DNA of 29,787 nt from Chara braunii (GCA_003427395.1 BFEA01000048.1:4251540-4281326); one strand, 5' to 3'; positions 18,992-29,076 are shown, numbered from the stretch's first letter. The notes: generated by a model from the letters alone, not told the origin. Program-made: numbers and translations.

Positions 18992-19312
18992 CTAAACCAT
19001 CGGAGGAGTTGCAACGTGTGTGCTGCTCTCATTCCGGCTCAAGCCTTTTAGCGTGTTTGAAAAACTTTTTTCGCTTGCTCTCTTTAGGTGGGACTGAGAG
19101 AGCGTGAACTCCGACAAGGTAAGTGTCAGGGGATTACTCTCAGTCAAGGTCCCCACCTCCACTGCATCTTCGTTCAGATCGGCATTCTTACCTGTTACGA
19201 TTTCTAACTCAACGACATTGTCTCCCCCGGATTTGCGCATGTCTATGAGGACTTTTGGGACAACCTTTTCCACCAGATCATCTGCATCCGATGGGATCTT
19301 AGTTCTACCCAT
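18992..19312 (-). pseudogene. LINE-4 ORF1 C-terminal acidic/serine-rich linker
   Basis: An open stretch with DADDLVEKVVPKVLIDMRKS, VVELEIVTGKNADLNEDAVE, then Ser/Thr-rich sequence TLSEFTLSQSHLKRASEKSF. It lies between the CCHC knuckle and the extra frame. Such low-complexity charged linkers are common after the zinc knuckles of plant LINE ORF1 proteins. LINE-5 has a similar Ser/Lys-rich linker in the same place with little direct identity. No function can be assigned. Confidence 0.5.
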
Positions 19313-19569
19313 TGCGCGCCAGGCCTGGGCCGGGTGTGGAGCGGCATCTTATAATTTACTAGTGAAATAAGTGGTGTAGGAGGGGCTCGGAGGAAAGGAA
19401 TAAAAATCCTCACTCCTACGCTGAGAATTCCGACTGTCCCGTGTCGTTCCTGAGGCAGGTTTTTTTCGTGGATGTCGCCAACGGCGATCCTGAAGTTGAC
19501 CTTCGTCTCTTGTGTGCTCTCGATTTCTGGTTTGATTTTGGCCTTCTTCCCCCACCAGCACCCAATTTT

Positions 19570-20360
19570 AAGTCTGGTTCCTACATTCCTCGTCCAAGTG
19601 AAACCACCAACGGCAGCGGGAGCAGTAAGGGGTGGATGCGTTTACAACATCCACAATGACTGTTTGCTACTCTGAAAACTCTATTGTGAAGGTGGGATGG
19701 AAGGAGAAACGTGCAGAGGATTCCAAGTCGAAACAGACATTAGCAATCGAGGGTTCATCCTTGTCAAGTTGGTAGTTGTGCATTTTGAGAATTTTCCTAA
19801 CTAAATTCTCAATTTGAAATCGGAGGTGAAAGATAGCCATGACTGGGACATTTAGACAGCGAATCAAAAAAAAAATAGTATTTCATAGTTCCTTGAGTTG
19901 TTCCATTTCATTTGGTGGAAGGTACGGGCAAAAGTTGACACGGTAAGTCTCGTTCTCGAAGTCGATCTTGTCGTATACTACGCTTTTCACCCAGTCTGCA
20001 TGTTGCTTATAACCTATGATATAGGTTGTTAAGTTTCTGCCTTCGTGGATGAAACAACCATTCTTGTAATCATTTTGTAATAGGCCCGCTTTAACCCAGG
20101 CCGCCTCATACACTCTCACCATTTATTTCTTAACTTAAACAACCAGACTCGTTTTCGAAAAGCAATAGTATTGCTCGTCCCCTTAACCATTCATGATCCT
20201 GGATCCTTCTAATCTGCGGATCAACTTTCAAACGGGAATGGTAAGGGCCATGGTCGACATTGCCATGATGGAGACCTTCTGGCAGTCGGCTATCAAAAAA
20301 GCAAGTCTCCAGCATACCCCTGACTCGCTCCATGAAATCCTGGTCTGTGGGCGGATGCAC
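19570..20360 (-). pseudogene. LINE-4 ORF1 (nucleic-acid-binding protein with CCHC knuckle), broken
   Basis: Segments on the minus strand: DFMERVRGMLETCFFDSRLP (from 20360), a TAA and frame change near 20125, VRVYEAAWVKAGLL and HEGRNLTTYIIGYK, a TGA at 19883, a one-base shift in a 10-A homopolymer (19866-19875), then IRCLNVPVMAIFHLRFQIE and ANVCFDLE. A TAG at 19667-19669 follows, with a classic CCHC knuckle CSRCRWWFHLDEEC (C-x2-C-x4-H-x4-C, 19583-19624) after it. The LINE-5 ORF1 aligns throughout (RVYENSW, NEGKNLATYV, IRCLNVPMQLM, NVRFDLD). ORF1 of this type binds element RNA. The start is uncertain: GTG at 20360 is used for lack of a supported ATG. Confidence 0.75.
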
Positions 20361-20540
20361 AGGAGGGTCCGTTCCAGCATTGTCATCGATAATTATGAAA
20401 CAAGGTGAGCAAATAAGGAAGACAATTGGCAGAAAGGCCGAAGTGGTGGAAACCTCAACGAAAAAGATCTCTTAGAACAGTTATACCATTCACCACCGGA
20501 AATGGGACCTGGAAGGTGAGGAAGCAGAGGTTATAACGTC

Positions 20541-20913
20541 AAAAATGGGAAAATTTCCTTCTTCAGCCCCGGCATGAGTTCGCCAGGCAGAATTGTCGGC
20601 GCAGCTTGATCAGCTCCGAAACAGTGGCAGCATGTCGGAGTCCTCTTGTATAGGTATACTAGACAAAGCTCGAGTATACGGAGACATGATACTCGTCCAC
20701 TCGCTACTCACGAGTGGGGACATCACCTGCGCGGCGGCGCGAGTATAAGCATAAAAATGGCAAAGATTCCTTCTTCGGGCCGACGTGAGCTCGCCAAGCA
20801 GAATTGTCAGCGCCGCTTGATCAGCTTCGAAGTAGTGGCAGCATGGGAAGACAGGACACGCGCCCACTCGCTACTCACGAGTGGGAACACCACCTGCGTG
20901 ATGGCGCGAGTAT
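20541..20913 (-). repeat. Two tandem units upstream of LINE-4 ORF1, probable 5' UTR monomers
   Basis: Unit 1 (20541-20752) and unit 2 (20753-20913) share AAAAATGG-AAA-TTCCTTCTTC, TGAG-TCGCCA-GCAGAATTGTC, GCTTGATCAGCT-CGAA, GTGGCAGCATG and a terminal GCGCGAGTAT. Both keep a hairpin with the same loop: CCACTCG, CTACTCA, CGAGTGG (20697-20717) and CCCACTCG, CTACTCA, CGAGTGGG (20863-20885). Unit 1 has about 45 extra bases that include GTATACT/AGTATAC. Position and tandem design recall the promoter monomers in the 5' UTR of some LINEs; promoter activity is inferred. Confidence 0.65.
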
Positions 20914-21404
20914 GACCTGCTGCAAGAAAGCGTGGAAAGCCGCTTGGTCGATAGCGTTTCCGGTGTAGGTGACAACAAGAAAGCATAGCAGTAATTCGGG
21001 TTACGACGCCGAAGAGTAGAATTAGCACTAAAAATTAGCGCTAATCCTGCTCCCTCCGCCCGTCTCTGGATCCTACGCCAATTTTCATTCGCGTTGCAGA
21101 CCAAATTTTGCAGTGTCTCTTCTTGCTGTTTTTGTTTTTTAACTACGGACGTTGCTCGTTCCTGAGCTGTTTTTTAGGAACTCAACTGAGTGTCGTTCTC
21201 CTTTTCTTTGTTTTTTTTTCCCCCCTAAAGTGCTCCGTATATATTGCATAAAACAGGGAGGAGGTCGGGGACCTCACAATTCAACCCGGAGTTATCCTGG
21301 CAGCCTGAACCAGTTTCGCTTACGAACCAAGAAAAATCAGGCTCGAAGACCCATCCTTGCTCAAAACTTATTAACCTATCAGAACCTAACAACAAAGCCA
21401 AGAC

Positions 21405-21405
<1 letters not shown>
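20914..21405. other. No recognisable gene; possible plus-strand retroposon body before the poly-A tract
   Basis: Probably the outer 5' flank of LINE-4 near 20914-21120, then a T-rich stretch (21210-21228) and about 170 bases of mixed sequence running directly into 51 A residues. The latter could be the 3' end of a retroposon on the plus strand. No coding frame was recognised. Confidence 0.4.

Positions 21406-21456
<51 letters not shown>
21406..21456. repeat. Poly-A tract, 51 nt (poly-T on minus)
   Basis: A pure run of 51 A. It is either the tail of a plus-strand retroposon or the T-rich 3' end of LINE-5 read on the opposite strand. Runs this long are rarely stable, suggesting a recent insertion or active slippage. 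Confidence 0.95.
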
Positions 21457-21459
<3 letters not shown>

Positions 21460-21480
21460 GGAAACCGGGTCCCGCGTCCC
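21457..21480 (-). repeat. LINE-5 3'-end copy of the recurrent motif
   Basis: Minus-strand GGGACGCGGGACCCGG, then TTTCCAAC, directly followed by 51 T. It shares the GGGA-C-GGACCCG-TTTCC core with the other copies, but the stem is weakened (GCGGG against CCAAC). Confidence 0.6.
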
Positions 21481-21754
21481 ATATTAGAATAAGAAACCTG
21501 ACATTTGAGGAAAGTATTTTCCAAGTATCCTATCATCCCTTTATAGTTCTACCAAACCTAAGCACTATCAACCAACTTTAACTAGGATTCCTATGAACTG
21601 CTGCGTTGGCCTAAAAACCCGGTCAATTACTCCGACCTTTTTTTTCCAATCCCAACAGTACCCATAATATTAGGCCTAAGACGGTCCAATATGAACCAGC
21701 GTAGTACCACATATTTTGTCTGAGAGCAGCCAAACCCCAGAAGGGGTTTTCTTT

Positions 21755-24700
21755 TCATTCATCATCTTTCAGTAACCACGAAGGAAAATGAAGCACGCCA
21801 CCCGGTTTGAAGAGAACCAACTGTGCATTCCCACCCCAAGTTCTAGAGAACCACCCAACAGGTCTGCCATCCGTTTTCCTTCGAGTTCATTTCCTCCAGT
21901 CGACAATTATAGTGTGCCTGATTTCTGCCTTAACTTTGTTGATGATAGACTTTAGCGAGAGGTGAGAATTTCTAAGGACCTGATCATTACGATCAGCCCA
22001 AATAACCCCCAAAACAATACCTCTCACTACCTGGGCAACATACCCTCACCCCACTGATGCAGGCATACCACCTGGTAGGATTCCTTGTAAGATCCAACTA
22101 TCATTCCATGGAAAGATGTCCTTCGTAATCTATTTCCAACAATGTTTCCACCAGGTCTATACTCTTCGTGAGAGAGGGCAAGCCAACCACAGATGACTTC
22201 TGGTTTCCCATGCCCAATTGCAGCGAGTGCATGTGGTAGTGATCTCCATGCCTCTTAGGTGTAGCCACATTGCTGAAGCTGTAACCAACAATGTGTACAG
22301 GGCTAAAATGCTAGCCTGTTTCTGTGATAGTAATGCGTTCAATTGTTTCCAATGGGTCTGCAGGTCTTTCCTGGCTATTTCAGGTAAGGATTGGTCCTTC
22401 CTTCTATTCATTATTATATCCACAGGTTTCTTCTTGCTCTTCTGTCGAAGGAGATCCACTGCTTTTTTGGCAGTATATCCACTTAGTCCTATGTACTTGC
22501 CAGTCTTCCGGTCGGTTCAGCCAACAGCGCACGGATTCAAGGCCATATCAAGTAGGGTTTTCTCTTTGGCCACCAGTCTGACCACTGAGAGACCTTCTGA
22601 CACGTTATCTGCATTTCTCCCAGAAGACCCACCCTTGGCTGAGACTTCAGTGACTATCTGGACAGTGTCTTCCAGAGATGCTACAACTCTCTTTTCCTTG
22701 AAACACAGTAGTCTAGTAAAGGGAGTAGTTGTTGTTTCTATCCAAACCTCTACTTGATAACCTCCCCCAGCTTCAGGCCCCAACAAATTTCAATATTCTT
22801 GTAGTTGTTGCTGCTGCTCTTGCTGACACTGATGATGATGTTGTAGCATGCTTTGCAGCGGTTGTTGCTGGTGTGTGCTCATCGACTTAAGCCAACGACT
22901 ACCAGACCCCTGTCCGTAAAGTAGCGGGGTCCAATTCGGAGGGAGCGCATTCTGAATTTCAGTTAAATGTTATTCTACATTGCGCAAATACCGGACCTGG
23001 TTTCGAATGGTTGCCTCTGACGTCCAGTCTTTGAGTTCTATATCCTATAAGTCCACGATGCGAACTATACCACGTTCCACCCATGCCTCCCAAAACAGCC
23101 TGGGGACTCGTGCGCCAAGAAGGCGGAGTCTTTCGGTCTACACAAAAGAGCATTTTCAAATATGGGTTGTGCAAGGACTTCTTCCAAAGATTCGGGATGT
23201 ACCAAATTATCAGGCAGGACCCTAGACCAAGCATATAAAATGTCCCTAAAAAACTTAAACTTTGGACGTTTATGGCTATATGATTTAATAAACAGGCAGA
23301 TCCAGATATCTATAGGTTTGCTCAGGTTCCATTCTTCACTAAGTATGTACTCTGCCAACCAGATCCAAGCATGTTTGTTGTCTACTAGAATTGCTTTAAT
23401 TGGCCATTTTGCCAAGAGTCGATGTTTTGCCATTTTTTATCTAATATCCCAAACCCTCCTTCATCTCTGGGGAAAGACACCGATTCCTAGGCTACCTTGG
23501 ATAGGAATCCATCTTCCTCCGTTGCCTCTAGTTTCCAAAGGAATTTGGAGGCCCTGTTCCTTATCTTCTTGTAAGCACGGTCCCCCAACCGATGGACTTG
23601 GAGCGGATACCAGAGGATAGAGAAGGCTGAGGAGGTAAGCACCAAGGCATGGCCAAGTACAGACAAATGCCGCGTATAGTCCCATTTACCAATTCTTTGA
23701 CACACTTTCTCCACCAAAAGTTGGTCTTGCAAGTCCGAGTTATCTAAGAATGATACTTGAACCCCCAAGTAGCGGTCAGAGGTCTCCACGGGTATACGCC
23801 TCATACCCCATTCTACTTGAAGTTGGAATTGCGCAGGCAAGAAAAACACGGACTTGCTCAAATTTATAGAGGTATCCGATAGTATTGAATAATCATTTAA
23901 GATATTACAAATACCCAGCAGCGAAGCTTTCTCATTCAGACACGTTATCGTCAGATCATCCGCCAAGGCCCCCTCTTTCCATTGATAGTTATTATGGAGT
24001 TCCGGTCCGGTAATCAGATTACTATGTCTTATGTTGTCCAACAAAATTTCAAGGTGTAGCACAAAGAGTAAGGGGGCTAAAGGGCACCCTTGCCTCAACG
24101 AGCGGGACAAATTGAATTCTTGGGACGGATAATTGTTCACCATCACCATCGCTGTAGAGATTGAGTACATCACTAAGACCCATCTACATAAATTCGAGTC
24201 AAACCCTAGGTGTGTTAGTGTTGTACCCACAAAGGTCCAACCCACCTTGTCATAGGCCTTCTCCATATCAGTAAGGAGAATGAATGCATTTCGGTTCTCC
24301 TGGGCTATTACTTCAAGTGTCTGAATGGTGGCAGTTATATTATCCATTATTGATCTGTGTTTTACAAATGATCCCTGCTCTGACCCTACTAAATCAGGTA
24401 AGTATTTGGACAGACGCAGAGCGAAGACTTTAGCTAGAATTTTGTATGATACATTCAATAGGGAGATTGACCTCCAATTTCTTATGTCTAGCTTTTCACA
24501 TTTTTTGTAGATCAAAGTAATAATCTCTTTTTGCATTCTTTTGGATAGGGACCCCCCAATTAGTACACCGTTATAAACTTTCACTAGGGCTGGACCAAGT
24601 ACATCCCACAGGGCCAGATAAGCTTCCACAGAGGCAAACCATCCGACCCTGAGCATTTCCCATATGTCATTTGTTCGGTAGCCTGTCTAAGCTCCTCCAA

Positions 24701-26010
24701 TGTGCAGGGTCGGTTTAGATCCAGTTTTCCTGCCATTAGTCGTTGAGCTTTGGATTTAAACCAAAATGAAGATGTTACTCTCAAGTCTGTTTGAAAGGAG
24801 TCGTTTGGATGTCTAGTAGTTAAAATATCTTCAAAGTACAGTTGGGCATATTGGCTCATGCCCACAGGGTTCAATTTCTCCGGTGCCGGATTTGAAAAGG
24901 GATGTGAGAGTTTTCGAATCAAAGGTTTGGTTTTTCTGAGGAGCAGTCTGCAAAAGATGTTCCCGTTGAGTCTGTCATTTGTAATGATTCCTTTTTGGTA
25001 GAGTCATGCTTTCCACTTTTCCTGTTGCGCTATTTCCAGGCCATCGAGCTCGGTGGACGCTCTTTTCCTTACTGCAGTCCAGTAGGCATATGAGATTTGG
25101 TGTTCTCCAAATTTATTATCTGCCTGTTTGATCTTATCAATCATTTTTTGTTCCTTCTGCTTTTCTTCCACTGCCTTAATCCTTAAGAATACCTTAAAAT
25201 AATTTTTCGTGATATTTAGTCTCGTTTCAAACCAAGATTCCGTATCTGGAAAAAGGGACCGTGCTTCTTGCCACTTTTTCCAATGTCGGTCTGCCCATTC
25301 TAACAGTTTTTCATCTCTCAGATGTTCGGTGTTAAGGCGGAATGGAGTTTTCCCCGCATTAGATGGGTTATAATGCGGGGTTATGAGTGTTCAGTTCCGC
25401 TATAACAGGATAGTGGTCTGACATAGAAGTGGTACCGATTTCTACTCTTAGGCATCTATCCCAGAGTGCTCCTCTGACCATAAAAAAATCAAATTTACAC
25501 CTAACCGGTGGGACTTGTGATCCATGCCAGGTATGCTCTTGCACATCCGGGTGGAATGTTCTGTAGGCATTTATCAACTGCTGCGATTCGATGATAGCAT
25601 GTAGTAGGCGTCCATCTGTTCGGATTGGTTCCAATTTTGATGAATTGAGCCTAGGGTTAAGACTGTGTTCCAGTCTGCAACAAGTTGGGGCTATATGGTA
25701 GGACAGCGGAAAGTTCCGCCAGAAAGGGTATTCTTTCGTTATAAATAGCAGGTACGTAAATGAACATTACTGTCCACAATTCCCCAAAGAGTTCAAATTG
25801 GACCCACATCCAACGCCCCCACAGATCAGACATGGAGTCCGTGACGCAGATCTCAAGGTCTCTGTGAAATAAAATACCGACCCCACCTCTGGTACCACGT
25901 GCGGGTGACCAGAACTGTGGACCACTCCACCACTTGTTCCCGAGGATTCTTTGTTCGTCCAACTTAGTTTCCTGAAGACACATATGTGTATTTTCTTCTC
26001 ATGCATCCAA
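21755..26010 (-). pseudogene. LINE-5 ORF2: APE endonuclease, reverse transcriptase, C2HC finger
   Basis: Endonuclease: CLQETKLDEQ (25983 onward), GTRGGVGILFHRD, DLWGRWMWVQFE, ADWNTV and MSDHYPV (25368-25634 frame). The RT frame 24656-23487 (389 codons) has RSISLLNVSYKILAKVFALR, FVKHRSIMDN, LLTDMEKAYDKVG (Asp about residue 130), SLRQGCPLAPLLFVLHLE and ALADD (residues 230-234), so both catalytic motifs are intact. Post-RT: LAKWPIKAI. C-terminus (22882-21755): Q/H-rich segment, C-x2-C-x8-H-x4-C finger CTRCNWAWETRSHLWLAC, then YVAQVVRGIV and IWADRN, ending near 21755. Frameshifts near 25985, 25650, 24640 and 23080, and stops at 25004, 23487, 22790 and 22517, inactivate it. The N-terminal WNxxG motif is not clear here. 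Confidence 0.88.
22790..22882 (-). other. Gln/His-rich segment in the LINE-5 post-RT region
   Basis: In the same frame as the finger domain, about 30 residues read STHQQQPLQSMLQHHHQCQ and then QEQQQQLQEY before a TGA at 22790-22792. It comes from CAA/CAG and CAT/CAC codons, probably by trinucleotide expansion. LINE-1, -2 and -3 show no equivalent in the parts that can be compared. Confidence 0.5.
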
Positions 26011-26013
26011 GTT

Positions 26014-26364
26014 TTAAGTTTTTCCCTCTTTGGTTAGTGAACGAATCAGACCTGCTGCCGACAACGCGGTAAGATTCTTCCGTTGATTTCCTCTCTTTAC
26101 CGAAGATTCCCTACTGGAGTCATGACTGAAACTGGAGATGGAGTCCTCTGTCCCTTCTCTTGACCCTGTTTTCATCATGATACGAGATCTCTTCAGAGGG
26201 GAGGAGCCGGGGCCTTTCGTGATCGAAGCTTCAGTTTCCTTTAGATCCTCCCAGGTTCTGGATGCGTCCGCATCCGCTGAGTCGATGTTGATTTTGTTTA
26301 CCGGACTTTTTTGCGCATCCTTCATTACCTTGTCTGAATTTTTCGACTTTTCAGACGATCCCAA
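26014..26364 (-). pseudogene. LINE-5 ORF1 C-terminal Ser/Lys-rich linker
   Basis: An open frame of 116 codons: EKSKNSDKVMKDAQKSPVNK, then DSADADASRTWEDLKETEAS and SISSFSHDSSRESSVKRG. Low-complexity and charged, with no domain recognised. It runs into the position where the endonuclease should begin (AGLIRSLTKEGK, then a stop), and the true frame of the endonuclease resumes within 40 bases. It matches the LINE-4 linker by position and not by sequence. Confidence 0.5.
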
Positions 26365-26580
26365 ATTCGATGGTGCAGTTTTTTTTTGTCGGGCTTTTTG
26401 TCATGTCGAAGGCTCGCTCGGATGTTAATTCTTCCCTAATTTACTGGTGGAGCTTTTCTCCTTCGCTTTCCCTTTCAGATCTTAGTTGTTGGGCTTCCTT
26501 GGATCTATTTTTATGACCGACGTTCCCGTTGCTGATTCTGCCCTATTCCCCCGACATTTCCACCTACTCTTTTTCGGTAC

Positions 26581-27542
26581 CTATTTCACCCAAATGTCGG
26601 TGCAGACTGACCCAGTGGTACAAATCCAGAGAAAGGGGGGGAGGGGGAGAGGTTCCTTTGTTGAAGGATCCGCAAAGGGGTTTGATTCCCTCGCCAAGCA
26701 ACAGGAATCTGTCTTAGTGTGATAATGCATGCGGCATGTGTTACACCAGGGAGTGGCAGCTAATATAACCTCAACATGGTACTCCCCTTTTTTGGAAATT
26801 CCCACGATTAATTCTTCTTGACCTGCAATTTGCCCAAGGGATCTAGATCGAAACGAACATTCCCCAATTCTGGCTCATCAGTAAATTCTTCGAAAGGGTG
26901 AAGTTTAATTACTTTCCCAAAATTTCGTTCCACTACGATGTGGAGCGCAACCATTAGCTGCATCGGAACATTCAGACACCGGATACAAAAGATTTTCGAT
27001 TTTCCCGTGGTTTTGAAGAATTTCATTTCCGCTAGATCCATCCACGACAAAAAGGATACATCATATGACCGGCCTTTCAACTCAAACGAAACTCCCCCTT
27101 CTTGCCTCAACCATTCGGTGATCTCCTTTGTACTGGCCACGTATGTGGCCAGATTCTTTCCCTCATTTTGATGGCGGCCACGTTTTGTGTCCAGATCAAT
27201 GTCACCATCATCATACCAGGAGTTTTCATATACTCGCACTAGTTGCTTTTTGATATCATTCGATAGGTTTCCCGCATCCTGATGATATTGGATGGTGACT
27301 GCGTGGTGTCTGAGCCATCGGGTTTGAGCATCAGAGAAATCCTCATCCAAATCCAAGCGAGCAAAATCCTCTCCTAGTTTCGTAGTACCAATACACAGAC
27401 CGGACGGGAGAAGACCATCGTGAAAGCAGGCGTCCAAAAGTTCCTTGATATATGCCTTCTCCCCGTCTGCATAATTTCTTTTCGTTGTCTGATCCGGGAT
27501 GGTATCCCCGACAACGTGTAAGTTGGGAAGATTCGGTTCCAT
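26581..27542 (-). pseudogene. LINE-5 ORF1 (nucleic-acid-binding protein with CCHC-like knuckle)
   Basis: The ATG at 27542 (MEPNLPNLHVVGDTIPDQ) is preferred to the TTG 36 bases upstream. The frame is intact to 26808: AYIKELLDACFHDGLLPSGL, DLDEDFSDAQTRWLRHHAV, LVRVYENSWYDDGD, NEGKNLATYVAST, IRCLNVPMQLMVALHI and GNVRFDLDPLG. A one-base frame change then leads to ELIVGISKKGEYHVEV and a knuckle WCNTCRMHYHTKTDSC (C-x2-C-x4-H-x5-C, 26701-26745), one residue longer at the end than the canonical spacing seen in LINE-4. It is the best preserved ORF1 in the window. It would coat LINE RNA and assist retrotransposition, acting in cytoplasm and nucleus; this is family knowledge. Only the single frame change prevents a knuckle-bearing product. 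Confidence 0.8.
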
Positions 27543-28022
27543 CTCTGGTTCCTTCCGGTAAGGTGATGTAATTAACAAGCAAATACCGCGGCAATTTGTT
27601 GATCTCTAACAGATATCCGTATATCGGCATAATAAACTTATATGAGGCCTCAATAGATATAGAGCAAGAACATATGAATTTCTATTGCACAAATGCACGA
27701 TAACGCAATTTTGTCGACCTTCTGTCTTATCGATAAGGCAGTAGCTTACCCACGATCTTGGACGCAGCAGTCGCCCTCGTAGGGTAGGCTGTTCTTCTTC
27801 TGTCAGACATGCGTCGTGTGACAAGTGCCCGGGCGAACATACTCCGAGCCCCCCTGAGAGAGACTTACACCCCGCTCACACTTGAGCAGTTGCTTCCCCG
27901 GAAGGGGTCAGGGTGGGGCTCTCCTGACCATCATAGTCTAGCTGTGGTGGGCGGGGGGCGTCCCAGTTACCTGGGAAATGACGAAACGACACCGTAGCAT
28001 GGTGACGACAGCTAATTCGAGC
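27543..28022. other. No recognisable gene; possible LINE-5 5' UTR
   Basis: Sequence upstream of LINE-5 ORF1 on the minus strand. It shows no similarity to the tandem 5' units of LINE-4 and no recognisable coding. It ends at a 16-bp palindrome and the LINE-6 fragment. Confidence 0.4.
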
Positions 28023-28038
28023 GGCGCTAGCTAGCGCC
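28023..28038. repeat. Perfect 16-bp palindrome
   Basis: GGCGCTAGCTAGCGCC is its own reverse complement. It sits at the 3' limit of the LINE-6 fragment. Confidence 0.7.
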
Positions 28039-28500
28039 AGCCGAAATAGCGCTCGGAGTTCCGCCACACCACTCTCCCCATTCCTTTTCTTTGTTCCAGA
28101 TGTGCCCAATCTGCCAAACGCCTTTCTGTAGCCATCTCCTGGCGAAGCAGCCAGATCTGTTAGCTGCCGAGAAATGTTGGCCAGATGGGTGTAGGGTGGA
28201 TGGGTTCTCAAACAGACTACTGTCATCACCCGAATAGAACTCCTGGTGAAAGTTGCTGCAGGAGGTTTTGCAGTGGATTGAAGGATCTTTGCCCAGCCTT
28301 CGAGGATTGGGCCCCAGGTCCAGGATTTGACATTTTAAAGGGAAGAGGGGAGGATAAGCAGAGCCTGCCATACCGCGTCAGGATCTGAGTGATCCCATTC
28401 GTGGGGCAGGGCTGCCTGAGCTAACCTTATCCATAGTTGAGCCTGTACCGAGGTAAAGAAGCTGCACTGGCCATTTGGCCACTGGGGCTGCATTCTGCAC
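28030..28500 (-). pseudogene. LINE-6: post-RT fragment of a LINE ORF2
   Basis: Minus-strand frames give VAKWPVQLLY near 28480, matching LAKWPIKAI in LINE-5 and LARWPIQAV in LINE-4. After a frame change, CFARRWLQKGVWQIGHIW and NKEKEWGEW follow, resembling the RGI-RI-DI and trailing region of LINE-4. Short and with at least one frame break; no finger or RT. Assignment rests on these few motifs, so it is less certain than the other LINE calls. Confidence 0.5.
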
Positions 28501-28604
28501 GTCAGGGTACAGGATCCCTAGCTAGGCCCCCCTTGCTGTTTTTCCGTCCATTTCTGACAACTCGCTGACATGTAAAACTCTGTTGAGTGGTGTGGGGACC
28601 ACCA

Positions 28605-28638
28605 CCTCACCAAAAAACGTGTTTGGTGTTCGGTGAGG
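28605..28638. repeat. Overlapping alternative hairpins
   Basis: CCTCACC (28605-28611) can pair with GGTGAGG (28632-28638), while CACCAAA (28608-28614) can instead pair with TTTGGTG (28622-28628). The two stems share bases and are mutually exclusive in part. Confidence 0.5.
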
Positions 28639-28808
28639 GGTGCGAGTCCCAAAGTTGTTTGGTGTACCAACCCGAGTCCCTCTCCAGCCTCTGGTGCACA
28701 CTACTGGCAGCGAGCCCGCGCCCTGGCGGTACGTCAGTTGTGATCAGAGTCGCACTCCTCGGCCCAGGTCCCACTACCGGTAGCAGCGTCGAGTTTCAGG
28801 ACGTGTCT

Positions 28809-28858
28809 GTGGATATGTGCAGAAATCGCGTTGAGCTTTCTCAACCGCACATATCCAC
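28809..28858. repeat. Long hairpin, 12-bp outer and 6-bp inner perfect stems
   Basis: GTGGATATGTGC (28809-28820) pairs with GCACATATCCAC (28847-28858). Inside, GTTGAG (28830-28835) pairs with CTCAAC (28840-28845) around a 4-base loop. A 9-base bulge on the left and a 1-base bulge on the right separate the stems. No gene or T run adjoins it. Confidence 0.8.
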
Positions 28859-28907
28859 GAACGCCTCCAGATTCAGGCGTTGAGGAAGGAAATTCAACCC
28901 TGCTAGT

Positions 28908-29028
28908 GGGACCTGGCCCCTGGAGCCTCTGGGCCGCCTTCCGCATCAGCTGTCCTTGGTCGGGCGGGACGTGGCCCCTGGAGACTCCGGAGGGCCGCCT
29001 TCCGCATCAGCTGTCCTCGGTCGGTTGT
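28908..29028 (+). repeat. Two tandem copies of a 58-63 bp unit
   Basis: GGGACSTGGCCCCTGGAG starts at 28908 and 28966. Both units contain GGGCCGCCTTCCGCATCAGC, then TGTCC-TCGG or TGTCCTTGG. The second copy has about five extra bases. Non-coding. Confidence 0.85.
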
Positions 29029-29076
29029 TGTGATTGAAGGGGTTTTGCCACACCACTCACAAAACGCAAAATACAT

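Larger units (their letters stand above)
15270..20400 (-). mobile_element. LINE-4: nearly full-length L1-like non-LTR retrotransposon, inactive
   Basis: Minus-strand order: ORF1 with CCHC knuckle (20360-19570), acidic linker (19312-18992), an extra reading frame (18962-18405), APE endonuclease, RT and post-RT region (18403-15278). The domain order matches LINE-5. The C-terminal C2HC finger and 3' UTR are missing, because similarity ends near 15278 in the segment that precedes it. The 5' side carries tandem units (20541-20913) that are probably its leader. Stops, frameshifts and two changed RT catalytic residues show that it cannot move autonomously. Confidence 0.85.
21457..27542 (-). mobile_element. 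LINE-5: nearly full-length L1-like non-LTR retrotransposon, inactive
   Basis: Minus-strand order: ORF1 with CCHC knuckle (27542-26581), Ser/Lys-rich linker (26364-26014), APE endonuclease, RT, post-RT region with Q/H-rich insert and C2HC finger (26010-21755), then about 275 bases of 3' UTR ending in the recurrent motif. It is homologous to LINE-4 along its length and in the same orientation. It keeps the RT aspartates that LINE-4 has lost but has several frameshifts and stops. Confidence 0.85.

Noticed and set aside
22980-24510. Plus-strand frames over LINE-5
   Set aside because: Antisense to the well-supported RT and post-RT coding on the minus strand.
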